DNA from: Devosia sp. Root685
GTDB lineage: Bacteria > Pseudomonadota > Alphaproteobacteria > Rhizobiales > Devosiaceae
Length of the DNA: 64,000 nt
Reading direction: 5' to 3'
Assembly: GCF_001427875.1 (NCBI RefSeq)
Contig: NZ_LMHK01000001.1
Location: forward strand, 126,871-190,870
The position numbers and the translations under genes are program-made. This document shows, piece after piece, positions 37,876-46,620 of the stretch. Numbering within the stretch: the first letter of the stretch is position 1; every line of letters begins with the position of its first letter. The notes beneath the pieces were generated by a model. That model saw nothing but the letters and a program-made list of their open reading frames with translations. It did not search any database and had not been told where the DNA came from.

Positions 37876-38895
37876 ATGCTAAACCGCAGGCATTTCACTG
37901 CCGCCATCCTGCTGGGTTCGCTGGCTTTTGCCGCGCCGGCACTGGCGCAGACCGATATCAAGCTTACGCTCGACTGGCGCTTCGAGGGGCCTGCGGCTGG
38001 TTTCCTTCTCGCCGCAGACAAGGGCTATTTCGCCGAAGAGGGGCTCAACGTCACTATCGACACCGGCAACGGCTCGGTGGAGGCGATCCCGCGCGTGGCG
38101 ACCGGCGCCTATCAGTTCGGTTTTGGCGATATCAACTCGCTGATCAAGTTCCTCGACGAAGACAATACCCAACCGGTCAAGGCCATCATGATGGTCTATG
38201 ATAAGCCGGTGTTTTCGGTCATCGGGCGCAAGTCGCTTGGCATCACCGACGATCCGAAATCGCTTGAAGGCAAGAAGCTCGGTGCGCCGCCGCCGGATGG
38301 TGCATTCGCCCAGTGGCCGGCATTTGTGGAAGCCGCTGGTATCGACACTTCGGGCATCACGCTCGAATCCATCGGCTTTCCGGTGCGTGAGCCCATGCTG
38401 GCTTCGGGCGATGTCGATGGCGTCTTCGGCTTTGCCTTCTCGGTGATCCTCAATCTCAAGGCCAATGGCGTGCCGGATGATGATATCGCCACCATTCTCT
38501 TCGCCGATCATGGTCTCAACCTTTATGGCAATGCCATCATGGTCAACGAGGCTTTTGCCGATGAAAACCCCGAGGCGGTGAAGGGTTTTCTCCGCGCCCT
38601 CGCCAAGGGTTTTGCTGATGCGGTCAGCGATCCGGCTGCCGGCGCTGCTGCGGTCCTCGCCCGCAACGAAACGCTCAATATCGATACCGAAACCGAGCGC
38701 CTGACCATGGCGAACGAGATGAACATCAAGACGCCCTATGTCATCGAAAACGGCTTTGGCGGCGTCGATGAGGCGCGCCTCGCCGCCTCCATCGAAACCC
38801 TGAAAATCTCGATGGGCCTCAAGGGTAACGTGACGGCTGCCGATATTTTCGACGCGCAATATCTCGCGCCTGCCGCAGAACGCATGCTGCCTTAG
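37876..38895 (+). CDS. ABC transporter substrate-binding protein (NMT1/THI5-like, NitT/TauT type)
   Basis: A 339-residue periplasmic binding protein from ATG 37876 with a signal peptide to about residue 24 (LLGSLAFAAPALAQ). The mature protein begins DIKLTLDWRFEGPAAGFLLA, and AADKGYFAEEGLNVTIDTGN is typical of the NMT1/THI5-like, SsuA/TauA group that carries sulfonates, nitrate, or pyrimidine and riboflavin precursors. The substrate cannot be told; the CCCFC motif of yeast Thi5 is absent. It is followed after 142 bases by its ATPase and permease. Confidence 0.88.
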   Translation: MLNRRHFTAAILLGSLAFAAPALAQTDIKLTLDWRFEGPAAGFLLAADKGYFAEEGLNVTIDTGNGSVEAIPRVATGAYQFGFGDINSLIKFLDEDNTQPVKAIMMVYDKPVFSVIGRKSLGITDDPKSLEGKKLGAPPPDGAFAQWPAFVEAAGIDTSGITLESIGFPVREPMLASGDVDGVFGFAFSVILNLKANGVPDDDIATILFADHGLNLYGNAIMVNEAFADENPEAVKGFLRALAKGFADAVSDPAAGAAAVLARNETLNIDTETERLTMANEMNIKTPYVIENGFGGVDEARLAASIETLKISMGLKGNVTAADIFDAQYLAPAAERMLP

Positions 38896-39037
38896 GGGAC
38901 AAGTTCGCGATTTTCCCTAACGGGAAAACGCGGAAATCTCGGGCGATAAGGGCGCCCGGGTTATCCGCCCCGAACCGTTCTTCCGAGGGAACGGGAATGG
39001 TTTGGGGCGGACCTTCTTTCTTTGCTGGGGTTTGGGC

Positions 39038-39829
39038 ATGGCATCACCGCTGGTTTCCATCGAAAATGTCGACATGCGTTATGGTGGGCCGAGCGGCACG
39101 CTGGCCGTGAGCGGGCTCAATCTCAAAATCAATCGCGGCGAGTTCGTTGCCGTGGTGGGGCCTTCGGGCTGCGGAAAATCCACGCTGATGAAGCTGACGA
39201 CGGGGCTCCATATCCCGCAGACCGGTGCTGTCATCGTTGCCAATCAACAGGTGACGAAGCCCGTTTCCATCGTGGGTATGGCATTCCAGAACCCGACCAT
39301 GCTGCCCTGGCGGACGACGCTCGAAAATATTCTCCTGCCGCTGGAGATCGTTGAAAGGCACCGGCACCGTTTGCGGGCTCATAAGGCGGAATATGTCGCC
39401 AAGGCCGAGAAGCTTCTGGAGACGGTGGGACTGAAAGGCTTTGGCGATAAATTTCCCTGGCAACTCTCCGGCGGTATGCAGCAGCGCGCCAATCTTTGCC
39501 GGGCGCTGATCCACGAGCCGGAACTGCTGATGCTCGACGAGCCGTTTGGGGCGCTCGACGCCTTCACCCGGGAAGAACTCTGGTGCGTCATCCGCGATCT
39601 GCATGCGAGCCAGGATGTCACCATCGTTCTGGTAACGCATGATCTGCGCGAAAGCGTGTTTCTCGCCGACAAGGTGGTGGTGATGTCGGCGCGGCCGGGC
39701 AGGGTGGTTGCCGAGCATGACGTGCCGTTCGAACGGCCACGGCAGCTCGAATTGCTCTATGAGCCAGCGTTCAACGAAATGGTGCAGAAGCTGCACGGGG
39801 AAATCGCCACCGCGAGGGCTGCCGCATGA
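39038..39829 (+). CDS. ABC transporter ATP-binding protein (NitT/TauT type)
   Basis: A 263-residue ATPase of the SsuB/TauB family from ATG 39038 (the frame opens at 39002). The Walker A is GPSGCGKSTLMKLTTG near residue 41, the Q-loop is MAFQNPTMLPWRTTLENILL, the signature is LSGGMQQRANLCRAL and Walker B is LLMLDEPFGALD. It overlaps the permease gene start by four bases, so it forms one complex with that permease and the upstream binding protein. Confidence 0.93.
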   Translation: MASPLVSIENVDMRYGGPSGTLAVSGLNLKINRGEFVAVVGPSGCGKSTLMKLTTGLHIPQTGAVIVANQQVTKPVSIVGMAFQNPTMLPWRTTLENILLPLEIVERHRHRLRAHKAEYVAKAEKLLETVGLKGFGDKFPWQLSGGMQQRANLCRALIHEPELLMLDEPFGALDAFTREELWCVIRDLHASQDVTIVLVTHDLRESVFLADKVVVMSARPGRVVAEHDVPFERPRQLELLYEPAFNEMVQKLHGEIATARAAA

Positions 39830-40641
39830 CGACGCTCGATACGTCAACGCCTGTCGCGGTGCCGCCAAAGCCGGCCTTTACGGTCAATTGGGTCCGGCTC
39901 GCGCCGTTTCTTTATACCATTGGCCTGTTCGTCATCTGGGAAATTGGTGTCCGTATTTCCGGCTTGCCGCATACCATCCTGCCGACGCCGACGCGGGTCT
40001 TCGAAGCGATCATTCAGTACTGGTCGCCCATCTGGAAGAATTCGCTTCAGACGCTCTATACGACTGTGCTCGGTTTCCTCATCGCCGTCGTCGCGGGGCT
40101 TGGTATTGGCCTCTTCATCGGCTGGTCCAAAACCATCTATGCCGGGCTTTATCCGATCATGGTCGGTTTCAACGCTGTGCCCAAGGTCGCGCTGGTGCCC
40201 ATCCTTGTCATCTGGTTCGGCATTGGCACCGTGCCGGCGGTGCTGACGGCGTTCCTGATTTCGTTCTTCCCTATCGTCGTGAACGTCGCGACGGGCCTTG
40301 CGACCATCGAGCCGGAAACCGAGGACGTTTTGCGCGCGCTTGGGGCCAAGAAGATGGACATCATGCTCAAGGTGGGCATTCCGCGCTCGATGCCCTATTT
40401 CTTCGGCTCGCTGAAGGTGTCGATCACGCTGGCCTTTGTCGGCTCGGTGGTGAGCGAAACGGTGGCCTCCAATTCCGGCCTCGGCAATATGATGGCTTCG
40501 GCACAGTCCAACTTCAACGTGCCGCTAGTGTTCGCGGGCCTCCTGATGTTGGCCTTCGAAGGCATCGTCATGTACGCGCTGATGGCCTGGTTCGAGCAGC
40601 GCATGACCGGTTGGGCGCATCGCAGCACCATGGCTAACTAA
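39826..40641 (+). CDS. ABC transporter permease (NitT/TauT type)
   Basis: A 271-residue inner-membrane permease of the BPD_transp_1 family with about six helices. The EAA loop is visible as EDVLRALGAKKMDIMLKVGI near residue 165, the site that docks the ATPase. The start overlaps the ATPase stop (ATGA). With the two preceding genes it makes a complete importer of unknown substrate. Confidence 0.93.
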   Translation: MTTLDTSTPVAVPPKPAFTVNWVRLAPFLYTIGLFVIWEIGVRISGLPHTILPTPTRVFEAIIQYWSPIWKNSLQTLYTTVLGFLIAVVAGLGIGLFIGWSKTIYAGLYPIMVGFNAVPKVALVPILVIWFGIGTVPAVLTAFLISFFPIVVNVATGLATIEPETEDVLRALGAKKMDIMLKVGIPRSMPYFFGSLKVSITLAFVGSVVSETVASNSGLGNMMASAQSNFNVPLVFAGLLMLAFEGIVMYALMAWFEQRMTGWAHRSTMAN

Positions 40642-40700
40642 GACTGTCACAAAAGTGCAATCCTGGTGTGGCCAATGGTGCCGCACCCGGAGGGCTTGCC

Positions 40701-41636
40701 GTGAACGACTTCGACCAAAACGCGCGCTTTGAACAATTCGAGGCGGAACTGAACCGCATTCGCGAAGAGATTACCGACAGTTTTGACGAAGAACTGGAGC
40801 TGCAATTCGAGGACGATCAGCTCGAAGCGCTGGCCGAAGAGGGCGAGCGGGAAGGGCGGGAGTCAATCGACCGCAATGTCTATTTTCGCGAACTCTTCCG
40901 CCTGCAGCACGAACTCGTGCGACTACAGGACTGGATTGTCCATAATAAACTGAAGGTTGCAGTGGTTTTCGAAGGCCGCGATTCCGCCGGCAAGGGTGGG
41001 GCCATCAAGCGCATCACCCAGCGGCTCAATCCGCGCGTCTGCCGTGTCGTCGCCTTGCCTGCCCCTTCTGACCGCGAAAAGACCCAGTGGTATTTTCAGC
41101 GCTATGTGCCCCATCTGCCGGCGGCGGGCGAAATGGTGCTGTTCGATCGCTCCTGGTACAATCGGGCCGGCGTCGAGCGCGTGATGGGGTTTTGCTCGCC
41201 CGACGAGCTGGAAGAATTCTTCCGCACGGTTCCGGAATTTGAAAAAATGCTGGTTCGCTCGGGCATTATCCTCATCAAATTCTGGTTCTCGATCACCAAT
41301 GAAGAGCAGGAATTTCGCTTCCGCATGCGCATTCAGGACCCTCTGAAGCAGTGGAAACTGTCGCCCATGGACATGGAAAGCCGCAGGCACTGGGAAGATT
41401 ATACCAAGGCCAAGGAAGACATGCTGGCGCGCACGCATATCACCGACTCGCCCTGGTGGGTGGTGCAGGCCGACGACAAGAAGCGGGCGCGGCTCAACTG
41501 CATCGCGCATCTCCTCGCCGCCATTCCCTATGACGAAGTGCCCAAGCCCGAAGTCGTGCTGCCGGAGCGCATCCGCCACCCCGATTACCATCGCGGGCCT
41601 GTGCCACAGGAGATGTATGTGAAGGCGGTCTATTGA
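40701..41636 (+). CDS. ppk2: Polyphosphate kinase 2 family protein
   Basis: A 311-residue cytoplasmic enzyme of the PPK2 family, which moves phosphate between polyphosphate and nucleoside mono- or diphosphates. The Walker A region FEGRDSAGKGGAIKRITQRL and the lid region DRSWYNRAGVERVMGFCS are both complete. A charged, acidic N-terminal extension of about 75 residues precedes the kinase domain. I chose GTG 40701, with GGAGGG seven bases upstream; the frame opens at 40668. Which nucleotide it uses cannot be judged from sequence alone. Confidence 0.93.
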   Translation: MNDFDQNARFEQFEAELNRIREEITDSFDEELELQFEDDQLEALAEEGEREGRESIDRNVYFRELFRLQHELVRLQDWIVHNKLKVAVVFEGRDSAGKGGAIKRITQRLNPRVCRVVALPAPSDREKTQWYFQRYVPHLPAAGEMVLFDRSWYNRAGVERVMGFCSPDELEEFFRTVPEFEKMLVRSGIILIKFWFSITNEEQEFRFRMRIQDPLKQWKLSPMDMESRRHWEDYTKAKEDMLARTHITDSPWWVVQADDKKRARLNCIAHLLAAIPYDEVPKPEVVLPERIRHPDYHRGPVPQEMYVKAVY

Positions 41637-41699
41637 CCGGCTTCTAGGCTTGCCTGCGCCGCGTCATGAGCCGACAATGACAGCGCAGCAAGTCGGAGT

Positions 41700-43877
41700 T
41701 TGGCCTTGGCCGATACCAGTAACATCGTGGGCGGCGGCCCCAAGAAAGTGCTCTATACCCTTGCCACCATCGGCAAGATGGGCGTGGGCAAGGCCGCCAA
41801 GGCGCTGACGGCCAAGAATACCTGCAAGGCCTGTGCCTATGGCATGGGCGGCCAGCATGGCGGCATGACCAATGAACTCGATGAGTTTCCCTCGGTCTGC
41901 AACAAATCGGTGCAGGCGCAGTCGACCGATATCCAGCCGCCGATTCCCGAGCCGATCTTCGAGCACACCATTGCCGAATTGAGCGAGCTTTCGGGCCGCG
42001 AAATGGAGCGGCTGGGCCGCCTCGGCACACCGCTCTTCCGCCGGGCCGGTTCGGATCGCTTCGAGCCGCTCGATTGGGACACTGCGCTCGATCATGCCGC
42101 GCATAGGCTGGCTGAGACCGATCCGCGCCGGAGCTTTTTCTATTCGTCGGGGCGTTCTTCGAACGAGGCGGGGTTCCTGTTCCAGTTGCTGGCCCGGGCC
42201 TATGGCACCAACAACGTCAACAACTGCTCCTATTATTGCCATCAGGCGACGAGCGAGGGCCTGGCCACGACCATCGGCAAGGGCACGGCAACCGTCGAGC
42301 TTGAAGACCTGACCGGGGCCGACCTGATCTTCGTCATCGGCGCTAATCCCTCGTCCAACCATCCGCGCTTCATTCACATGCTGAAAAACTGCCGCGAGCG
42401 GGGCGGACAGGTGATCGTCATCAACCCGGCCAAGGAACCGGGGCTGGTCAAGTTCGCGGTGCCGAAATCGCCGCTGTCCATGCTCAAGGGCGGTAGCGAT
42501 ATTGCCTCGGACTATCTGCAGCCGCGGATCGGCTCTGATATCGCCGTGTTCAAGGGTCTTGCAAAAGCGGTGCTGGAGCAGGGGACCGAGGACCGCGCCT
42601 TCATCGCCGCTTATGGCGCCGATTTCGAGGCTTTCCGTAACGATCTTGATACGCTTGGCTGGGGTGAAATCACCGAGGCCTGTGGTCTGTCGCGCGAGGA
42701 GATTTCGCGCGTGGCGGAGGCTTATGGGCGCTCACAGCACGCGGTTTTTGCCTGGGGCATGGGCATGACGCACCATGTGCACGGCACGGCAAATGTCGAA
42801 GCCATTGCCAATCTGGCGCTGGTGCGCGGCATGATCGGCAAGCGTTTTTCCGGGCTCCTGCCACTGCGGGGGCATTCCAATGTGCAGGGCATAGGCACAA
42901 TCGGGGTCAAGCCGGTGCTGGCGCGCGATGTGCTCAAACGCATGGAAGAAGTTTTTGGGGTTACTTTTCCGGAAGAGAAGGGCCTCGACACCATGGCCTG
43001 CCTCAAGCGGGCCGAGGCGGGTGAGATCGATGCCGCCGTTATCATGGGCGGCAATCTCTGGGCGGCGACGCCCGATACGGCATTTTCGAGCCGCGCCATG
43101 GGCGCCATTGGCTTCAAGCTTTTCCTGACGACGACGCTCAACCAGGGCCACGTGCATGGCCTCGGCGATGACGAGGTTCTCATTCTCCCGGTCACGGCGC
43201 GCGACGAAGAATGGGAGCCGACGACGCAGGAATCGATGTTCAACTTCGTCCGGCTGTCCGATGGCGGTATCGAGCGCATTTCCACAGTGCGGCCGGAAAG
43301 CTGGATCCTCGGGCAGATCGGCAAGCGCGTGCTGCCAGACTCGCCCGTGGATTTTGACGCCTTTTCCGGCCATGCGAAATTGCGCGATGCGATTGCCGCC
43401 ATCGTGCCGGGCATGGAGGAACTGGCCGATATCGATGTCGCCAAGCGCGAATTCCATATCCGCAATCGCGTGCTGCATGTGCCCGAATTCGGCACGCTGG
43501 ACGGCAAGGCGCATTTCGTCGTTACGCCGATCCCGAGCCTTGAAAAAGGTAAGCTCATGCTCGCTTCGGTGCGCAGCGAAGGGCAGTTCAACTCCATCAT
43601 CTATGAAGAAACCGACAGCTATCGCGGCAAGGCGGGGCGCTATTCGATTTTCCTCAGCGCGGCCGACATGGCCGAACGCGGCCTGAGCGAAGGGCAGCGG
43701 GTTCGCGTGCGCTCGGCGGTCGGCGAGATGGAGGGCGTTGCGACGAGCTTCGACCTCCCGTCCGGCTCGGTGCTTGCCTATTATCCGGAGGCCAATGTGC
43801 TGATCCCAACCGAAGTTGATCCGCGCAGCAAGACGCCGGCGTTCAAGTCGGTGCCGGTGGACGTGGCTGCGGCATAG
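41700..43877 (+). CDS. FdhF/YdeP-type molybdopterin oxidoreductase
   Basis: A 725-residue molybdenum-cofactor oxidoreductase of the YdeP branch of the formate dehydrogenase alpha family. Near the N-terminus the cysteines 42, 45 and 67 lie in TCKACAYGMGG and FPSVCNKSVQ, and cofactor-binding motifs such as FFYSSGRSSNEAGFLFQLLA and GANPSSNHPRFIHML are clear. A C-terminal molydop_binding domain is present (LSEGQRVRVRSAVGEMEG). The frame has only TTG starts at 41700 and 41706 before the conserved part, so a TTG start is likely. YdeP has been linked to acid resistance in E. coli; the reaction is unknown. Confidence 0.88.
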   Translation: MALADTSNIVGGGPKKVLYTLATIGKMGVGKAAKALTAKNTCKACAYGMGGQHGGMTNELDEFPSVCNKSVQAQSTDIQPPIPEPIFEHTIAELSELSGREMERLGRLGTPLFRRAGSDRFEPLDWDTALDHAAHRLAETDPRRSFFYSSGRSSNEAGFLFQLLARAYGTNNVNNCSYYCHQATSEGLATTIGKGTATVELEDLTGADLIFVIGANPSSNHPRFIHMLKNCRERGGQVIVINPAKEPGLVKFAVPKSPLSMLKGGSDIASDYLQPRIGSDIAVFKGLAKAVLEQGTEDRAFIAAYGADFEAFRNDLDTLGWGEITEACGLSREEISRVAEAYGRSQHAVFAWGMGMTHHVHGTANVEAIANLALVRGMIGKRFSGLLPLRGHSNVQGIGTIGVKPVLARDVLKRMEEVFGVTFPEEKGLDTMACLKRAEAGEIDAAVIMGGNLWAATPDTAFSSRAMGAIGFKLFLTTTLNQGHVHGLGDDEVLILPVTARDEEWEPTTQESMFNFVRLSDGGIERISTVRPESWILGQIGKRVLPDSPVDFDAFSGHAKLRDAIAAIVPGMEELADIDVAKREFHIRNRVLHVPEFGTLDGKAHFVVTPIPSLEKGKLMLASVRSEGQFNSIIYEETDSYRGKAGRYSIFLSAADMAERGLSEGQRVRVRSAVGEMEGVATSFDLPSGSVLAYYPEANVLIPTEVDPRSKTPAFKSVPVDVAAA

Positions 43878-43973
43878 TTGCTCTTGGCGACGGCTTTGCC
43901 CCCGTTGCCCCGGCCTGCGCCATGGCCTACATAGGCGCCAACTCACGAAACCCGTCGAAGAGGTCTCTCGCCC

Positions 43974-45629
43974 ATGGCGCGCCAGTTCATTTATCACATG
44001 CACGGAATGTCGAAGTCCTATGCGGGCGGCAAGAAGGTGCTGGATAACATCCATCTGTCCTTCTATCCCGACGCCAAGATCGGCGTGCTCGGCCCCAATG
44101 GCTCCGGTAAATCGACGCTGCTGAAAATCATGGCCGGCATCGACACCGAATTTCAGGGCGAAGCCTGGGCCGACAAGGGCGCCAAGGTCGGCTACCTGAG
44201 CCAGGAACCGGAACTGGATCCGGCGCTGAACGTCCTCGGCAACGTTATGACCGGCGTCAAAGAGAAGAAGGCCATCATCGATCGTTACAACGAGTTGATG
44301 ATGGAATATTCGGACGAGACCGCCGACGAAGCCAGCAAGCTGCAGGATCAGATCGACGCGGAAAACCTGTGGGATCTGGAATCACAGGTCGAAGTGGCCA
44401 TGGAAGCGCTTGGCTGCCCTCCGGGCGATGCGGATGTGTCCAAGCTTTCGGGTGGCGAGCGCCGTCGTGTCGCGCTCTGCGCACTGCTGTTGTCCAAGCC
44501 CGACCTGTTGCTGCTCGACGAACCGACCAACCATCTCGACGCCGAAACCACGGCCTGGCTCGAACGGCACCTCCGCGAATTCGCCGGCGCCGTGCTGATC
44601 ATCACCCACGATCGCTACTTCCTCGACAATGTGACGGGGTGGATTCTCGAGCTCGATCGCGGTCGCGGCGTCGCCTATGAAGGCAATTATTCCGCCTATC
44701 TCGGCGCCAAGGCCAAGCGCTTTGCCCAGGAAAAGAGCGAAGACGCGGCGCGCGCCAAGGTGCTGGAGCGCGAAAAGGAATGGATGGGTCAGTCTCCCCA
44801 GGCGCGCCAGTCCAAGTCCAAGGCGCGTCTCAAGGCCTATGACGAACTGGTCAAGATCAACGACGCTCGCACGCAATCGACGACGGCGCAGATCATCATT
44901 CCGCCCGGCGAACGTCTCGGCCACAATGTCATCGACGTTGAAGGGCTTTCAAAATCGTTTGGCGATCGTCTCCTCATCGACAATCTCACCTTCAAGCTGC
45001 CGCCGGGCGGCATTGTGGGCATTATCGGCCCCAATGGCGCGGGCAAGACGACGCTGTTCAAGATGCTGACGGGTCAGGAAAAGCCCGATAGCGGCTCGGT
45101 CACCGTCGCTGAAAACGTGCATCTCGGATATGTCGATCAGAGCCGCGATAGCCTCAACCCCAACAAGACCGTTTGGGAAGAAATCTCGGAAGGCGATGAA
45201 GTCCTGCTGCTCGGCAAGCGCGAAATGAACTCGCGCGCCTATACCTCCACCTTCAACTTCAAGGGTGGCGATCAGCAGCAGAAGGTCGGCAATCTCTCGG
45301 GCGGCCAGCGCAACCGCGTGCACCTCGCCAAGATGCTCAAGAGCGGCGCCAACGTGCTGCTCCTTGACGAACCAACCAACGATCTCGACACCGAAACCCT
45401 CGCCGCTTTGGAAGAAGCACTCGAGGAATTCGCCGGCTGCGCCGTGATCATCAGCCACGATCGTATGTTCCTCGATCGTCTGGCCACCCACATGCTGGCC
45501 TTCGAAGGCGACAGCCACGTGGAATGGTTCGAAGGCAATTTTCAGGACTACGAAGCGGATAAGGTGCGTCGTCTTGGAGCGGATGCGGTCAATCCGAAGC
45601 GCGCGACGTATAAGCCGCTGACGCGATAA
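43974..45629 (+). CDS. ettA: Energy-dependent translational throttle protein EttA
   Basis: A 551-residue ABC-F protein with two ATPase domains. The first has GPNGSGKSTLLKIMAG and LSGGERRRVALCALLL; the second has GPNGAGKTTLFKMLTG and LSGGQRNRVHLAKML. An arm insertion and the inter-domain linker (RAKVLEREKEWMGQSPQARQ) are present. EttA binds the ribosomal E site and gates the first peptide bond according to the ATP/ADP ratio. It has no membrane part and is not a transporter. Its stop codon abuts the stop codon of the next, convergent gene. Confidence 0.96.
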   Translation: MARQFIYHMHGMSKSYAGGKKVLDNIHLSFYPDAKIGVLGPNGSGKSTLLKIMAGIDTEFQGEAWADKGAKVGYLSQEPELDPALNVLGNVMTGVKEKKAIIDRYNELMMEYSDETADEASKLQDQIDAENLWDLESQVEVAMEALGCPPGDADVSKLSGGERRRVALCALLLSKPDLLLLDEPTNHLDAETTAWLERHLREFAGAVLIITHDRYFLDNVTGWILELDRGRGVAYEGNYSAYLGAKAKRFAQEKSEDAARAKVLEREKEWMGQSPQARQSKSKARLKAYDELVKINDARTQSTTAQIIIPPGERLGHNVIDVEGLSKSFGDRLLIDNLTFKLPPGGIVGIIGPNGAGKTTLFKMLTGQEKPDSGSVTVAENVHLGYVDQSRDSLNPNKTVWEEISEGDEVLLLGKREMNSRAYTSTFNFKGGDQQQKVGNLSGGQRNRVHLAKMLKSGANVLLLDEPTNDLDTETLAALEEALEEFAGCAVIISHDRMFLDRLATHMLAFEGDSHVEWFEGNFQDYEADKVRRLGADAVNPKRATYKPLTR

Positions 45630-46352
45630 TCATTTTCCGGCGACGAGGCCTACCGAGCCTGCCAAAGTCGACATAGTACTCGCGACACTCCAGTCGCGGG
45701 TACTAAACATTACGCCCATGTTTGAGAATAATGTGAGGGCGCCGGCTATTCTATTTGATTGAAGGACGTAGTCCCAAGCGCTTGTGCCTTCCGGTGGGCG
45801 CAATGATCTCGCCTCTCGTATGATTTTTCCGCTGGCCAGAGGCAATTTTCCGGCTCTCGCCAATTCAATTTCTTTTTTGTTTTGCCTCAAGTACCGTTCG
45901 AGCAAGTCTATTATATGCGGAGAGACACCGATCGCGCTCCAGACCCGCTGTTCCATCCTGACGAAATGCTCGAAGTCGATTGGTCTTAGGTCGGGCAGGT
46001 GAGGTCTTTCGAAGACTAGTCGGACCAAAAACTGATGATAGTGATTGCTCGACATTATTCGTGAGGCACCCCGCCTCGCGCGGCCTTCCAAATAGATGTG
46101 CCTAGCGGCTTCTCGATTGCCTTGGCTTAGATTTTCTACCAATGCCGCTGCGTTCCAAAACTCCTTGCTCTCAAGTTTGTGGTTTATTGCGACCGTTAGT
46201 TCCTGCGCCTCTTCATGGGACAAACCTACCGCGTTCTCGATGTTTCCTTGAACTACCGATGCCTCGTCGAGCAACTTCTCAAGTAGAAGTAGTAAACGTT
46301 TGTCGTTTGAGGACAGGTCGATCTTTGGTGCGCTTATTGGCTTTCTGTGCAA
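45630..46352 (-). CDS. Orphan protein of unknown function in an AT-richer segment
   Basis: A 240-residue protein, unlike its neighbours in base composition and codon choice (many AT-ending codons). The N-terminal part is helical and charged (NDKRLLLLLEKLLDEASVVQ), the middle contains HYHQFLVRLVFERPHLPDLR, and the C-terminus has weakly hydrophobic Gly/Ser-rich stretches (AGALTLFSNMGVMFSTRD). The start is TTG at 46352, with GAGG eight bases upstream; an in-frame stop lies above it and no ATG is available. I do not recognise a family. Recent acquisition is likely. Confidence 0.6.
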   Translation of the reverse strand: MHRKPISAPKIDLSSNDKRLLLLLEKLLDEASVVQGNIENAVGLSHEEAQELTVAINHKLESKEFWNAAALVENLSQGNREAARHIYLEGRARRGASRIMSSNHYHQFLVRLVFERPHLPDLRPIDFEHFVRMEQRVWSAIGVSPHIIDLLERYLRQNKKEIELARAGKLPLASGKIIREARSLRPPEGTSAWDYVLQSNRIAGALTLFSNMGVMFSTRDWSVASTMSTLAGSVGLVAGK

Positions 46353-46362
46353 TCGTATGTCC

Positions 46363-46530
46363 TCATTTTACTTTACAAGAGCAGAATTTGCACGGGCCGC
46401 AAAGGGTGTCGGTAGCTAGATCGTTCTTAGGCCGACCTAGAAGCCAGCGCGCAAAGGTCTGCTTGCCAGCGGGTGGTCGCGGGCATGTGAGTAGTCCTTC
46501 CTATTGAAGGGTTCTCCCGTGAAAATCCAT
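46363..46530 (-). pseudogene. Broken small Cys-containing ORF
   Basis: Read on the minus strand from ATG 46530, nine codons (MDFHGRTLQ) are followed by TAG (46501-46503) and then 45 more sense codons in the same frame, which end in CGPCKFCSCKVK before TGA at 46363-46365. The second part has no ATG, GTG or TTG, so it is not a complete gene by itself. It looks like a decayed small gene just upstream of the orphan gene at 45630-46352. Its Cys motif could be a metal-binding tail. It may also be chance, since the length is short. Confidence 0.25.
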
Positions 46531-46620
46531 TCTTGAGCGTTCGGTTGATTTGGTTCTCCGCGCTTCGATTTCTCTACCCATTCCGTATAGATTTACCCCA
46601 ATTCGTTTTGGAGGATTGCC

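Noticed and set aside
46142..46507. Plus-strand frame of 121 codons in the AT-richer island
   Set aside because: It overlaps the better supported minus-strand gene with a ribosome-binding site, and its translation has no recognisable features.
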